A stretch of DNA of 64,000 nucleotides from Nymphaea colorata (taxonomy: Eukaryota; Streptophyta; Magnoliopsida; Nymphaeales; Nymphaeaceae): assembly GCF_008831285.2 (NCBI RefSeq), contig NC_045151.1, forward strand, positions 3,033,544-3,097,543. Reading direction: 5' to 3'. The translations under genes were made by a program, and so were the position numbers. Of the stretch, positions 48,795-59,621 are shown piece after piece. The notes beneath the pieces are model-generated. The model was not told the origin of the DNA. It saw nothing but the letters and a program-made list of their open reading frames with translations, and did not search any database. Numbering within the stretch: position 1 is the stretch's first letter; the number at the start of each line of letters is the position of its first letter.

Positions 48795-49935
48795 CTTCCT
48801 TTCACCTTTTTTTCTTCACGGGTAATTTATTTTCACTTAAAAATTGGTGAATGCTACAAAAAAAAAAATTGAGAAACTAATCAAAAAATGTGTTCCGTTA
48901 ATTTTAGCAATTTTTTTCATGAAATTCCAAAAGGAGTTTTTTCATTCTGAATTTCTTGGTATATCTCCGCAGTTGGAAACTATGTACATCATGTAAACTA
49001 GTACATACTTCCATTGATCTAAATATCGTACTTGATCTTCTTTTTTCATTTTTAACTCATTCGATTGTGTAGGCAATTGCCCACACAGCACAATATGTAG
49101 GATTGTGTAGGCAATTGACAATATGGAACCACATGTAGGATTGTGTAGGCAATTGTCCACACAGTACCATAAACTATATGTATTTACATAATGGTTGACC
49201 CCAAACATTGAGCGCCTTTCAAGCATTTACTTCTTTTGAAATATGGTCCCTTAATTAATTTGCGTTTTGAGTTAGTGCCAGCAAAAATTTCTAGCTTTGC
49301 CCTTGAAAATATAGACACCCCTGCACATAACAAAAGAATAATTTGCGTGTTTTTTTTTTTACAAGACAAGATCCCAAAGCCCCACTTTCATTACAAAGTG
49401 GTAGGTGTTTTCCGATAAATAAAGTTATGCTTAGTAGTTTGGTAGAACATTTACAATTTTTAATTAAATAAAAAACATTTATATGTTAATCAAATAAAAA
49501 AGATTTATATACATTAATGAGGCAACATGGAGAGCTATTTAGCCACGAGATATAGGCTCCCAGTATTCTGTTACCGAAACTTTTAATTACATCACCTTTG
49601 GGACTCCCCAACCTTTTATTCTAAATGATTTAAAAAGCCGTTGTTGGAAACTTAATTATGAGTCTTGCTACGTCCTTGATCATTCAAGCAAGGGTGGTTT
49701 CATGCATTATATAGAATTGGATAGAAGTTTTAAACATTTTATTTTTGGAATGGGTGAATTGAAAAAAAAAAATCTACATTTTCAAAACCTGTTTTTGTGT
49801 TTGGTGAACTTATGCTTATGAAAGCAAAGTTCATCGTTTGATAGCTAAAAATTGGAGACGATTGAAATTACATTTGTTTTGAAATTTTCTTAAAATTATT
49901 AGGCGTATAGGTAATTTTAGAAAGGATGTCTACAT
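48766..49935. other. AT-rich intergenic DNA, no gene seen
   Basis: A TA microsatellite (48763-48791) begins the stretch. A short phrase, AGGATTGTGTAGGCAATTG, recurs at about 49098 and 49136 with a related form at 49063, a minor tandem repeat. No coding exon is supported. Confidence 0.5.
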
Positions 49936-50900
49936 TGTGAAAATATATGTAAAAGGATGGGGCGCAATAAATTTTTTCGTAGGGTTCGAGCTTTTCTTCT
50001 TTCATTTCCGCCTTTCTCTTCTCTCTCCTCTCCGCTGTTCTCTCTTATTCACCGGGACAAGAAAACCAGACCGGCGACAGGCGGGCGGCGACCACCGACC
50101 GGAGCTTGACGAAGATGCTGTCGTTGCATGGCTGCAGGTGGGTTCAATGTTTTCCTTTTTGATATTTTGTCTTCTTCTTCTCTCTTCATCTGGCTCTATT
50201 CCTGCCAAACGAGACCGGCGATGGACCGGAGGTCTCTCCCTATGTTCGCTCTCTCCCTCTCTCCCCACTGGATAGTCTGAAACCCTTTGAAGAGAGAGGG
50301 TTTCAGTTCTTTGCCTCTGCATATCTGAAACCCTATACGCAGAGGCAGAGGGTTACAATTCTTCTGCCTCTGCATGCACAGAAGCCCTCTATGACGCTGG
50401 TTTCGGGGAACCGCCCTCTCCCTCCGTGTTCACCCATGATGTCTATCTCCGCCTTGCAGAATGTTTCAGAGGAAGCCTCTGCGGGTAAATCCTCAAGACA
50501 GAGGGTTTATTGTGAAAACCAGTGTCGAAACCCAGTCTCAGAGACCCGCCCTGTCCCTCTATTGTTGCTGGTTCCCTCTAATGTCTCTCTCTCTCTCTGC
50601 ATAATACATTGCCTCGCAGCCATCGCGGGTGACGAAGCTTCAAGCAGCCTCGCTTCCATCGCGAGTGACCAAGTTTTCAGGCGGCAGACTTGCAGCGATC
50701 GCGGGAAGCAGCGGCCTTGTTTTTCGTCCTGGAATTTTCGGGGGAAAGATGTTTCCGGAAAGACATCGGCTATGCGGCACGTAGTGGATTAATGTATCTT
50801 GATTTATCAGGCAACAATTTTATAGAAGGAGCATCCTCCGTTTGATTTGCCAAGCTTAATGCACCAGAAAAGCTCCTCTTAAGATGAGTATGAACGAGCT
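49936..50900 (+). other. GC-rich island with chimeric gene-fragment character
   Basis: Composition rises abruptly at about 49960. The first part resembles an exon with GT-rich donor-like sequence (GCTGCAGGTGGGTTC near 50132) and pyrimidine-rich leader; frames 49937-50275 and 50391-50792 are open but not recognisable. At 50786-50884 the plus strand reads GLMYLDLSGNNFIEGASSV, stop, FAKLNAPEKLLL, which fits the leucine-rich-repeat consensus. It could be a transduplicated set of gene fragments or a decayed gene. I do not call a functional gene. Confidence 0.35.
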
Positions 50901-51473
50901 TTGCTGGGAAAAAAAAGGTAAGAAAACTATACCACCAATGAAATAACCCGAGTCCCATCTTTGCTTATTTTGTTTCACTCCAACCACAAAGAACTAATCC
51001 GTTATATTCCAATGCTCTTAATTTCAAGATTAAACCAGCCTTACTTAATGTTCAATTCCTTGGTGTTATGAAAAAAACATCACAGAATTTGGGTAACGCA
51101 ACAAAGCACAACGATTGGAACTTAAAGACATTCTTATTGCCGGAATAACTTGTTGATTCATTTAAAGTTTAAAACAAAGTACAACTGAATTGATCCCACC
51201 GAAGCTTGCATTCCATTAACCTTAATATCTCTAATACCAACAGATAGACACAGTACAAACGTCAACTGCTTACAGCACCTTGCTTCATAAAAGATTATAC
51301 ACAGAATTCTCATCTCAATCTACAAGCAGAAGTAACGCTGACCTGGAAAATCTTTCACAAGTTTCACACCATGTATATTATTGAATGCATAATATGAAGA
51401 CTACTTCGTAGTGACAACCGTAAAGAGTCGTAATCAGCAGTAAAGGAACAACGTCAAAAACCACTTCTTTTTA
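50901..51473. other. 3' flank of Argonaute copy 2
   Basis: From about 51010 the sequence is paralogous to 36236-36720, the 3' flank of copy 1, down to the CTTCTTTTTATCATCCAAAG that includes the shared stop region. This marks one edge of the duplicated block. Confidence 0.75.
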
Positions 51474-54400
51474 TCATCCAAAGAACATGCTATGTTTTAT
51501 GTTTTTGTGTAGCTTGGGGAACATTTCATGGTCAAATCGAAAAGGTGAAGATGATGATGATGATGATGAGGAGGAGGAATGTGCTTCCAACCACCCATCA
51601 TAGTATAAGCGCCCTCTGTATGCAACCAGGTCTGCGTAATATACTGGTGGTACCAAAGAAACTGGCCTGGTGCACCTGGCAAACGTGAAGCACAGATTAT
51701 ACACCCATGACTGCAATTCATTTGATGAGAATTTATTTTCATCCCACAAGACGTGGTAATGTGCAGGCTTGCTTGTCCCAAACGATCCATGGTGACTGCA
51801 GAGAAAGAAATCAAGCCCGTTCTTCACATGAACAATCTTTGTATCGACTATGGTCCCTGGAGGCACGTTGCCTTGCTTTGTCGCATCCTGAAGAAAAAGT
51901 CTTGTGCGGTGCCGTTTCTGGGCAACAATAAGTGTTATAGATGGATTATAGCTAATACTTGCAAATGCCGTCTTCATCTCCTTCAACTCCTCGTCGAGCA
52001 CCATGTTGAACTGCCCTTCACTAACACCATCCCGGAAAAAGACAACCTTTTCTGCATATTTTCTGTTTCTCTCGTGATACATCTGTGCAAGCTTTATGCA
52101 CATATCACCAAGATTCACAATCTTTTCCTTACGGTTGTCCTGAGACCTAATCTTGGCCTCATAAATGTTAGCGGCAGGCCAATTCATGGTGGCCACAACA
52201 GCAGCAATGGAAGGGCTGAGCTTGTCCCATGGCCTCGGATGGTTCACATCAGCACCCATGAACATGACATGCATGTCTTCGCCAACATACCGTGCCTTTA
52301 GAGTACTGGCCATGGCCACATTGCTACCACCAACTTTTGCATTGATCTTGAGAGCAAGGTTAGCAAGGTACCGCGAGTTTGGTCTCCCAATGTTGTCCAA
52401 AAGACAACACTGGGTCATGATACCGACCTCGGTTTCACTTATAAGCTTCAGAACCTTGTAGCCAGGATGCTTGCAGGCTATGACACAAACTAGTACCTGC
52501 AGATTGTTATTGCACTTCTCTGCAATATCCTCAAGAAGCCTTCTAAGTTTATCCTTGTTAGATAAGCAAGTTATGTCTTCATAACGTAGTTCCAGTGGAT
52601 GTTGTGCTATGCTAATACCAATTTCATCGCATCTCGAAGTCAATTTTATAGCAAACTGAGAAATCTGATTGGTGATTTTGGAATTTTTGAATGGCACAAA
52701 ACTGACCATAGCCGAGCAATTGATTGCCTTGGGATCATATAGCTGATACTGCGACAGTTTCCACTGGCAGTGTTGATCTAACTCCACTCTTTTATCTTGA
52801 GCTGCCTTTAGATCTGGAGGATCGAGAACCCTTCCTTGCACTTCTGTTAGGTTTGCAGTGCCTGATAGGCCAAATTGTCTAGCCACTTCTCCTCTGTACA
52901 ACCAAAAAGCAGTTATTCAGCTAACCGAACTTGGCCATTTTCTATTCGTATTTAAAAAAAAAAGACAGATAAATAACTCAAAATGTCACTGCTGTTATCT
53001 ATCTGCCTATCTATTTATCTAAATTATTCAAGTGCCACCTTTACGAGGAACCATGACATGATTTAGTTCCACGATAGAGGATCATAGTTTGCAAATGAGA
53101 GAGCAAAATAAATTTATGCTAATGGTGTGTCGGAAATCTGCATTACAAAGATTTGTGGAAGTTGACCTATTGTCTCAAGAGCATCGTACGCAAATCCAAC
53201 ATAACCCTCTAAGTCATCTGCTTGGTGTGATGCAAGTCCAATTTGACTCTAAACGTTCGTCTGTGTATACGACCTAGACCTGTTGCCTGTTGGTGTGAAA
53301 ATAGAGAAACATAGATAGCACGCTGACACTTGTTATAAGCAAGTGCATTGAGAAGAACACGTCTAGTAGCGTGAAAGAGTAAAAAGCACAGTTCATGTAA
53401 GCAGTTTAGAATACTTACCCCCACTGCCCATCCTTCGCAGAAACAATTTTCTTGATTCTCTCGAGTCTCTCCTTCTCCTTCTGAAGAGCATAATTTGACA
53501 AATTTTCCATTGAAAATCTTTGCCCCTCTACCAAGACACATAACTCAATGGGCACATATGTAGCAGCAGACTTCATTTCCTGCGCAAATTTAAGCAAGGG
53601 AGGTGCCAATACATTAACTGCACCTTGTATTGATAATAGAAATACTTCTCCACTGTTGTAGGATTTCTGGCGGTTGTGCTCCCCACGTTGTTCTTGCTTG
53701 AAGATCTACCTCTGAGATCAAACGTTTCCTCCCTAAATATGGTGTAAGTCTCGTTAGTATTTGTGTGAGTAACCCTTACCTTCAGACCCTTGAGGATATT
53801 CTCCAATTTCCTTATTTTATAACTACGACCAGGTGCATTGAGTTGGAGACCCAAATTCTGACGAAGAAAATCAATCACTGGAATGCGCTTATAAAAGGCC
53901 ATGACGGAGAAGTCCACATTGAGAGCTAAGCCCTGGGCCGTTGGCCGGAGGGTCTGAAAGAAACCGTTCAATGCTTCAACACCACCCCCTAGATCAGTGA
54001 CTTCCGCCGTGGAGTAAAAGTTTCGGCCACGAGCAATTCTGCAATTAGCAGGGTACTCCCTCATGACAACTTCAAGTGCTTGGATTGCATTCTCAATCGT
54101 GGCGGTTGTCAGATCGATCTTGGCTGCAAATTTTAAAGTGCATTTGTACTCACGGACGTCGGTGCCTTTTGATATCTTCACCGTGTACGAGCCTTCCGGC
54201 AATTCTCTTGGACTATACATATTCTTTTCTCCATCATAGCCAACTTGCAGGTCCGAAAAAAACTGTGGATTGTCTACAAAAACCGTCTTCACAACCGCGC
54301 GGGCGTCGGATTTGCTTACCCGGGCATTAGTTCCAGTCCCTAATGCTGGGGTCGATGATCCTTCTCCTGCATTCTCTTTCACAGATGCTACCGTGACATC

Positions 54401-55308
54401 ATAGTGATAGATGCTACGGTTGGGATCGAATTCCACGCAGAAGTGGTTAGCAAGGAGCTGTATGGATTGGGAACAGCAAGTACCACCGGAATCCGGCCTT
54501 TCCACCAGTTTCAAGACTGAAGCTCCGGAAGTTTCTCCAGATAAAAGCACGGTGTTCAGCTGGGAAGTTGGTGGCTCTGCAAAAGAGAGGAAACCCCGTA
54601 AGAAATTCTCTTGGTGATTGCCTTGACTGGGAGGCTTATCTGCTTGATTGGTAATTCAACAAAGAACAGAAACTTGCTGCCGGGTAAGTCAGAAAAATGG
54701 TCTAAAAGAGCACCATGTACACCAAGGCTCCCCAAATTGAAAGATCAAGCAAGGCAGTCATTGTGGAAAAGTTGACAGTTAGTAGAGTGTAAGAAAATAC
54801 CGAGCTTCTGAGTAACTGGGCATCCTCCTCCTCCTTTTATTGATGCTGCACTTCCAGCACTGGAGCCTCCAGCACCGGAGCCTCCAGCACCTCCACCTTT
54901 TTCACCAAAGAAGTCCCCACCTCCTTTTCCCCAAGCATCTCCACCGCCGGAGCTTCCACCAACGAAATTCCCACCACCTCCTCTTCCCAAGGCCCCTCCT
55001 CTGCTGAACCCCCCTCTCATTCCACCTCTTCGTTCACCATCGAAGTTTCCACCTGCTCCTCTCCTTCCTTCAACGGAGTCCCGACCTCTTCTTTCCCACG
55101 AGCCTTCGCTGCTGGAGCTTCGTCCTTCCCTTCCACCGTTGAATCCTCCACCACCTCTTCCTCCACTGCTGCAGCTTCCTCCTCTTCCTCCCCTTCCGAG
55201 ATTCAATTCTCCACCTCTTCCTCCTCTCCCTCCACCATTGAATTCTCCATCTGCTCCTCCTCCTCTACCTCTTCTCCCTCCTCTTCCTCCTCTCCACTGA
55301 CTCTCCAT
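51474..55308 (-). pseudogene. AGO2-like: Second AGO2/3-like Argonaute copy, frame broken in exon 2
   Basis: Exons match copy 1: 54801-55308, 53419-54576 and 51474-52893. Exon 1 is shorter (169 codons), with one minisatellite unit where copy 1 has three. Exon 2 lacks several in-frame blocks, including the VHLYKYLERS stretch. At about 53571-53590, after LPCLNL, a net 5-bp insertion relative to copy 1 brings a stop (TGA, 53573-53575), and the downstream part continues in another frame from ATYVPIELCVLVEGQRF. Summed exon lengths confirm that the phase no longer matches exon 3. Exon 3 remains open for 473 codons with all three catalytic Asp (GADVNHP, FFRDGVSE, VYYADLVAYRGR). A splice variant removing the insertion or an assembly error would restore it. 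Otherwise it is a recent pseudogene able to give only a truncated N-PAZ product or an N-terminally shortened MID-PIWI product. Confidence 0.8.
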
Positions 55309-55700
55309 TTCCTCTCTGTCTCTCTGTGGGGGAGGAAGCAGAACCCGGTTGATGCCGAAGAAAATTCTTCAGCGCATGTAAACTATAACACAGTTACCGT
55401 TCTTCCTTTTTAACTAATAAAAATCTTCGGCCTTTTTCTTTTGTCTTTCATGCTGTACGCTGTACGGCACATTCTTAGTGTGTAAAAGGACAGCTTTGGC
55501 CGTCCAATGAAACAGTTGTTCTATGAATATATCACAAACATTGGACATATTAATGGAGCGAACGAGTTTCATGAATCAACCACATTAAATGTAACGGTAA
55601 CAAATTATTTTCGTATTTAGATAACTTCATAAATTTGTAAACCTTCTTTCACTTAGTAATCTAAGTTTAATAAAGAACCTTCTCCCCTCTTTGTTAAAAA
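55309..55700. other. Upstream region of Argonaute copy 2
   Basis: Putative promoter and leader. It is considerably diverged from copy 1 in the first 350 bp, whereas paralogy is clear again from about 55700. No motif is strong enough to call. Confidence 0.4.
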
Positions 55701-55705
55701 ATCCA

Positions 55706-55790
55706 ACTGGTGAGTCGCGTTGGAAAGGGCTCCGACCCAGTTCAGGTTCGACTCTCTGAACTCACCACACGCTTGCGCTTAGTCCAGGTT
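55706..55790 (+). repeat. tRNA-like SINE head
   Basis: ACTGGTGAGTCGCGTTGGAAAG followed at about 30 bp by AGGTTCGACTC resembles RNA polymerase III boxes A and B, and the ends (ACTGGTGAGT and AACTCACCA) are weakly complementary. It is not a canonical tRNA: no complete cloverleaf could be folded by eye. No 3' tail or target duplication was identified. Confidence 0.4.
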
Positions 55791-56888
55791 AGAAAGAGAC
55801 TTTCAACGTTTGTGAGTCTTAATTTTCTATTCAGAGCAGTTGACCAAAAAGTCAGAAAAGTCGCCTTCCAAGTTATCCAATCGCCTAAGTATCTCGCAGC
55901 ACTGTGGAATATTTTATTACGAGAGGATCAAAAAGTGCCACGAAAGATATGCTGGTCTTTTCCCTTTAAAAAGGTGAAAAAAACAATCGACAACTAGTCT
56001 TTCCTTGGGAGGGCCCAGAATTTCACCGTAGCAGTATAACTTTACTTCCATCATACGCAGTAAAAAAAATCTTAAATCCCATTAAACATGGAAGAAAACT
56101 GTAAGAAGTTTTGGGTAGAGATGTACAGGAGCTGAGTTGAGCTCAAGCTGGGTTAGTTCATCTTCACTCGATTCATATCTTGTTCGACTCGCGCTTGAGT
56201 CGAGCGCTACAAGGTCAGCTCGAGCATGACTTGATAGACCAAGTCTAGCTTGAATTCGACTCGTTTAAGTTCATTTACCAATTCCCTATTTGACTTGATT
56301 TTTTTTTAGTGTTTTAAGTTTGAAATTTATATTACAAAAATAACATAGATCATACGAGCTTACTCGGGTTTGATGGAGGCTAAGTTCATGTAACTCAAAC
56401 TCGACTCACTTATAAACTTAAGTTTGAGTTGGCTCCACCAGTTGCACAACCCTAGGTTTGGGTGGATGTGGTATTGTTATACCAACAATAAAGTCCTGCC
56501 TGTTAGTGTTCTGCCATGCCAAGACCATGATTTAGTCCTCTTTTGAGCTGCTGCAGAAGTCCATCTTCTTCTTCTCTTCAAAATTGCACGTTCCTCTTCT
56601 CAGCAAGGCACTGTCTTCTTCTTCAACCCCAAGTCTTCAAGTATGAAACCAAATCCTCTCTCTCCCAGTATATGTGTGTGTGTGTGTGCACATCTCTCTC
56701 CCTATTGCTAGAGTGTTGTTGCTCACTGACAAGAATGGGTAACATACACGATGTTGTGCCTGTGGTTCTGTTAAAAAAAAAAGAACAAATTATTTTTACT
56801 TGGGTGTCCACAATTCCCTCAAACAAGGGTTTCTTGTGACGTTCCGCCCTTTTTCTTCTTAGCATCTATTAGAGCTTATAGTATCATT

Positions 56889-57135
56889 CAGGTGAGTGGG
56901 GTTTTCATTGTCGAACAAAAGACCGAAGCCGTCACCTAACCCCTTTACCCTTTTACCCCTTAGAGTATAGGGGCAGCTTTCAGTGCCTTGGAGTGCCACC
57001 TCATCGTGCTTCAACTTACATAGCAGGTAACCATTTTTTGCAGCACAGAAGGTTGATGAGTCGAAGATTCAAAACTAAAACTAGATGCGTACTAGCTCCT
57101 GCCTCGACCATTACACCAACCCCCTTGAAGATGAA
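56889..57135 (-). mobile_element. tRNA-derived SINE with 14-bp target duplication
   Basis: On the minus strand the element begins near 57127 with GGGGGTTGGTGTAATGGTCG (box A region, 57101-57119) and has box B-like GAATCTTCGACTC at 57058-57070. It ends GAAAACCCCACTCACCTGA. The flanks are CTTATAGTATCATT (56875-56888) and CTTATAATATCATT (57136-57149), 13 of 14 identical. It splits the Argonaute upstream module, whose unsplit copies read AACTTATAATCTCATC at the same point, so the empty site is visible within the window. Confidence 0.85.
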
Positions 57136-57374
57136 CTTATAATATCATTGCTTTTGTGGCTTCCCAATTTTTTATTGGAGGTATTTTAGGAGACCCTTGT
57201 TGAAGCTCTAACTGTCATTAATTAAATGCTTTAATTAATTAAAGTGATATCATTGGGTTGGGCATTATGTAATTTTCATATGATACAAAATTTTCTGTTG
57301 TCCACATATTTTATTTTTCCTTCTTTGACTGGGTAAAAGAAAAAATTGACACTACTGAAAAGTAACTAAAGAGT

Positions 57375-57857
57375 TTGTGGTCTCAAAAGACTGGCTTCTT
57401 TTTTATTTTCTTTTCTCATAATTTTTGTTTTTCCGAAGTTAAAACCATGTGCAAAAACTCTAATTTTTTCCTTGTCATACATGCCAATAGTTGTTTGAGA
57501 TCTTCTTTGTTCAAACTGGCAAACGAGCTTCTTCTGATAAGTCGGGACCGAAGCCCTTTTTCATTTCCTCTTGCTTATAGGGTCCAAAGCTGTTTTGGGA
57601 TCATATGGATCACAAGAAACGCATCTCTAAAGCATGCCTCCATCGTCATGATCCCATCGCTCTTTATGACTTGTCAACTGGAAAAAGATAATAATTTCAT
57701 GGCTTCCACATTTTGTCTGGTAGTAACCATGCTTGGCTTAGTTGCTTTTAGCAGCATTCATCTGTGGCCTTATGCTCCAGGTCTTCATCCCATCACAATG
57801 CAGTCATTGTCATTTGGAGCGGAGCTAGGAATTTATCATTGCAGGGCCAAACTATAG
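57375..57857 (+). other. Open frame of 160 codons, not recognised
   Basis: The frame contains several hydrophobic stretches but no family motif. Its beginning lies in the duplicated Argonaute upstream module and its end runs into a MITE fragment, so it is most likely a chance frame. I do not regard it as a gene. Confidence 0.15.
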
Positions 57858-57935
57858 TTTTAAAATTTTAACATGGGCAAAAATATAATGTTCAATTTTT
57901 TTTTATATAAATTGAACTAATTTTTTTTTAAATTC
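57817..57935. mobile_element. Truncated hAT-type MITE
   Basis: GGAGCGGAGCTAGGAATTT at 57817 matches the family left end, followed by GGGCCAAACTATAGTTTTAAAATTTTAACATGGG, the conserved head. The right end is not found. Confidence 0.5.
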
Positions 57936-58231
57936 ATAAGTAACTTATCTCATATTCTACCAAACTCTAGCTTGAGTCATGTCTTACAGGCAAACTCTCA
58001 AGCTTCATGGTAGCCGGCATCAAAGATGGAGTTTGAGTTTAAGCTCATAATTTGGGCTGAACTGAGTCAAGCCTCAAGTTCCATCTTGTTAAAACTTGGC
58101 TCGAAGTTGACAAGAAGCTGCTAAAAAATGATTGGACGAAGGATTAAATGAGTTATATAGCATGCTTCCAAGTCAAACGCAGTGTTCTTTTATTGGAAAA
58201 GATTTACCTACTTCTATTTTATTGGACTGAT

Positions 58232-58469
58232 ACCCCCAAGGGGCATAGCTCAAATGGGCGGGTTAAGATGCATTTTGCGGCATCCTCAGTTCGACTCAGG
58301 GGTGGTTATGCTCCTGTACCGAAAAGGGGCAGGTCTCTATGTACAAGTTGAAGCATGTGGATATCCTACCGCATGGTATCGATGTAGCTCTGGACTCTTG
58401 GGAAAAGGAGGAAGGAGGACTTTGGCTTTAGTTCAGGTAGTAAGATAACCTTCTGCTCACCCAAAAATT
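58232..58469 (+). mobile_element. tRNA-derived SINE
   Basis: GGGGCATAGCTCAAATGGGCGG (box A, 58246-58258) is followed by CAGTTCGACTCAGG (box B, 58288-58300), then a tRNA-unrelated body ending AAGATAACCTTCTGCTCACC. Imperfect flanking repeats ATTGGACTGAT (58221-58231) and ATTAAACTGAT (58470-58480) match at 9 of 11 positions. The 3' end is shared with the fragments at 18.4 and 18.7 kb. Confidence 0.75.
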
Positions 58470-58810
58470 ATTAAACTGATGTTTTAGGCAATTTTGTAGA
58501 TACACTAGCAAATCAAATGTTTATAGATCCAATTGCTAAACTAATGTACCAGTAGTACATTTAGCCATCAATTGTAATGTAAAAGGAACTCCACAAAGAT
58601 GAACAAAACCAAGAATCCTAATTTTTCTGCTAATTACACAACTATATCCTTCAATGTATCCATACCCTTGTGTTTAAATCTTATCAAAGTCTCACTTTGT
58701 TATTACCTGCAGAAGACACGTTGCAGTTCATTTTGCCCAAGACTAAGTGCATCCGGACACAAACAATAGCATGTAACCCTATAAATTATCAGCATAGTGA
58801 ATATATATAG

Positions 58811-59019
58811 CAGGAGTTGGAGCTAGGAATTTTTCGTTGTTGCATGGATGATGGAACTATAGTTTCAAAGTTTTAACAGAGGCCAAAATAAAATTTTGTA
58901 AAATTTTCAAAATTTTTGTATAGGTTAAATTAAAAATGTTAAAATTTACAAGTAAAATTTTTATTTTCTAAAAATATGAGGTGGGGCCATGGCCCCTGCC
59001 GCCCCTGCCTTCGCCCCTG
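58811..59019. mobile_element. hAT-type MITE, near-complete
   Basis: Left end CAGGAGTTGGAGCTAGGAA and right end CCTTCGCCCCTG are inverted versions of one another with mismatches. The direct repeat TATATAG lies on both sides (58804-58810 and 59020-59026). The interior is AT-rich, with GGGGCCATGGCCCC near the right end. Confidence 0.7.
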
Positions 59020-59621
59020 TATATAGCTTATGCATAACGTGGGTGGTTGCAACGTCTTTGCTTTCTTTCTGTACAGTAGAGCAGAGATAAGTGTATTGAT
59101 CAGAAGGCATCCAAGATTACTGATGAAAATCAAATGAATTATGAACCACAAAATATAGGACATCAAACTAAGAGGATGAACAGCTGAGTTGAAAATCAGC
59201 CTGAGAAGACAATCGACGGCTGAAAATCCACAATATCAAGTGGCAAAAGCGGGGAAACCTTACGATTTAACCTTCTATTGTGGTCTTCGTCTAGAGAACA
59301 TGGATTTTAATTGAGCCTGCAAGACCAAGCATGTTTTCGACGATAATTTTAGGACAACTTAATGCATCTACAGACGTCTCATTTTCCAACTTCAAACTGG
59401 AAAGTGTGAAGCCTGATCTATATTTAATAGAGGGGACGTTTATTATTATTTGTGTATTCTTAATCTTTCTGAGATAGTGAAAAAAACCCTGTGCGGCGCC
59501 GGACATAAGAGAACTTTATCTCTACAATATCCTTGAGTTACATATTGTGCTGTACAATATCACAGGTCGTATAAGTTACGTGACCTAATATAGTATATTA
59601 TATTCAGCTTCAAAACCAGTT
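59020..59621. other. Intergenic DNA, no gene seen
   Basis: Only short frames without recognisable motifs occur. No repeat termini were identified. Confidence 0.4.

Noticed and set aside
55706..55790. A functional tRNA gene
   Set aside because: Boxes A and B are recognisable but no complete cloverleaf with anticodon arm can be drawn, so a SINE head is the better reading.
57375..57857. A 160-aa membrane protein gene
   Set aside because: The frame begins in a duplicated noncoding module and ends in a MITE; the corresponding positions in the other module copies are not open.
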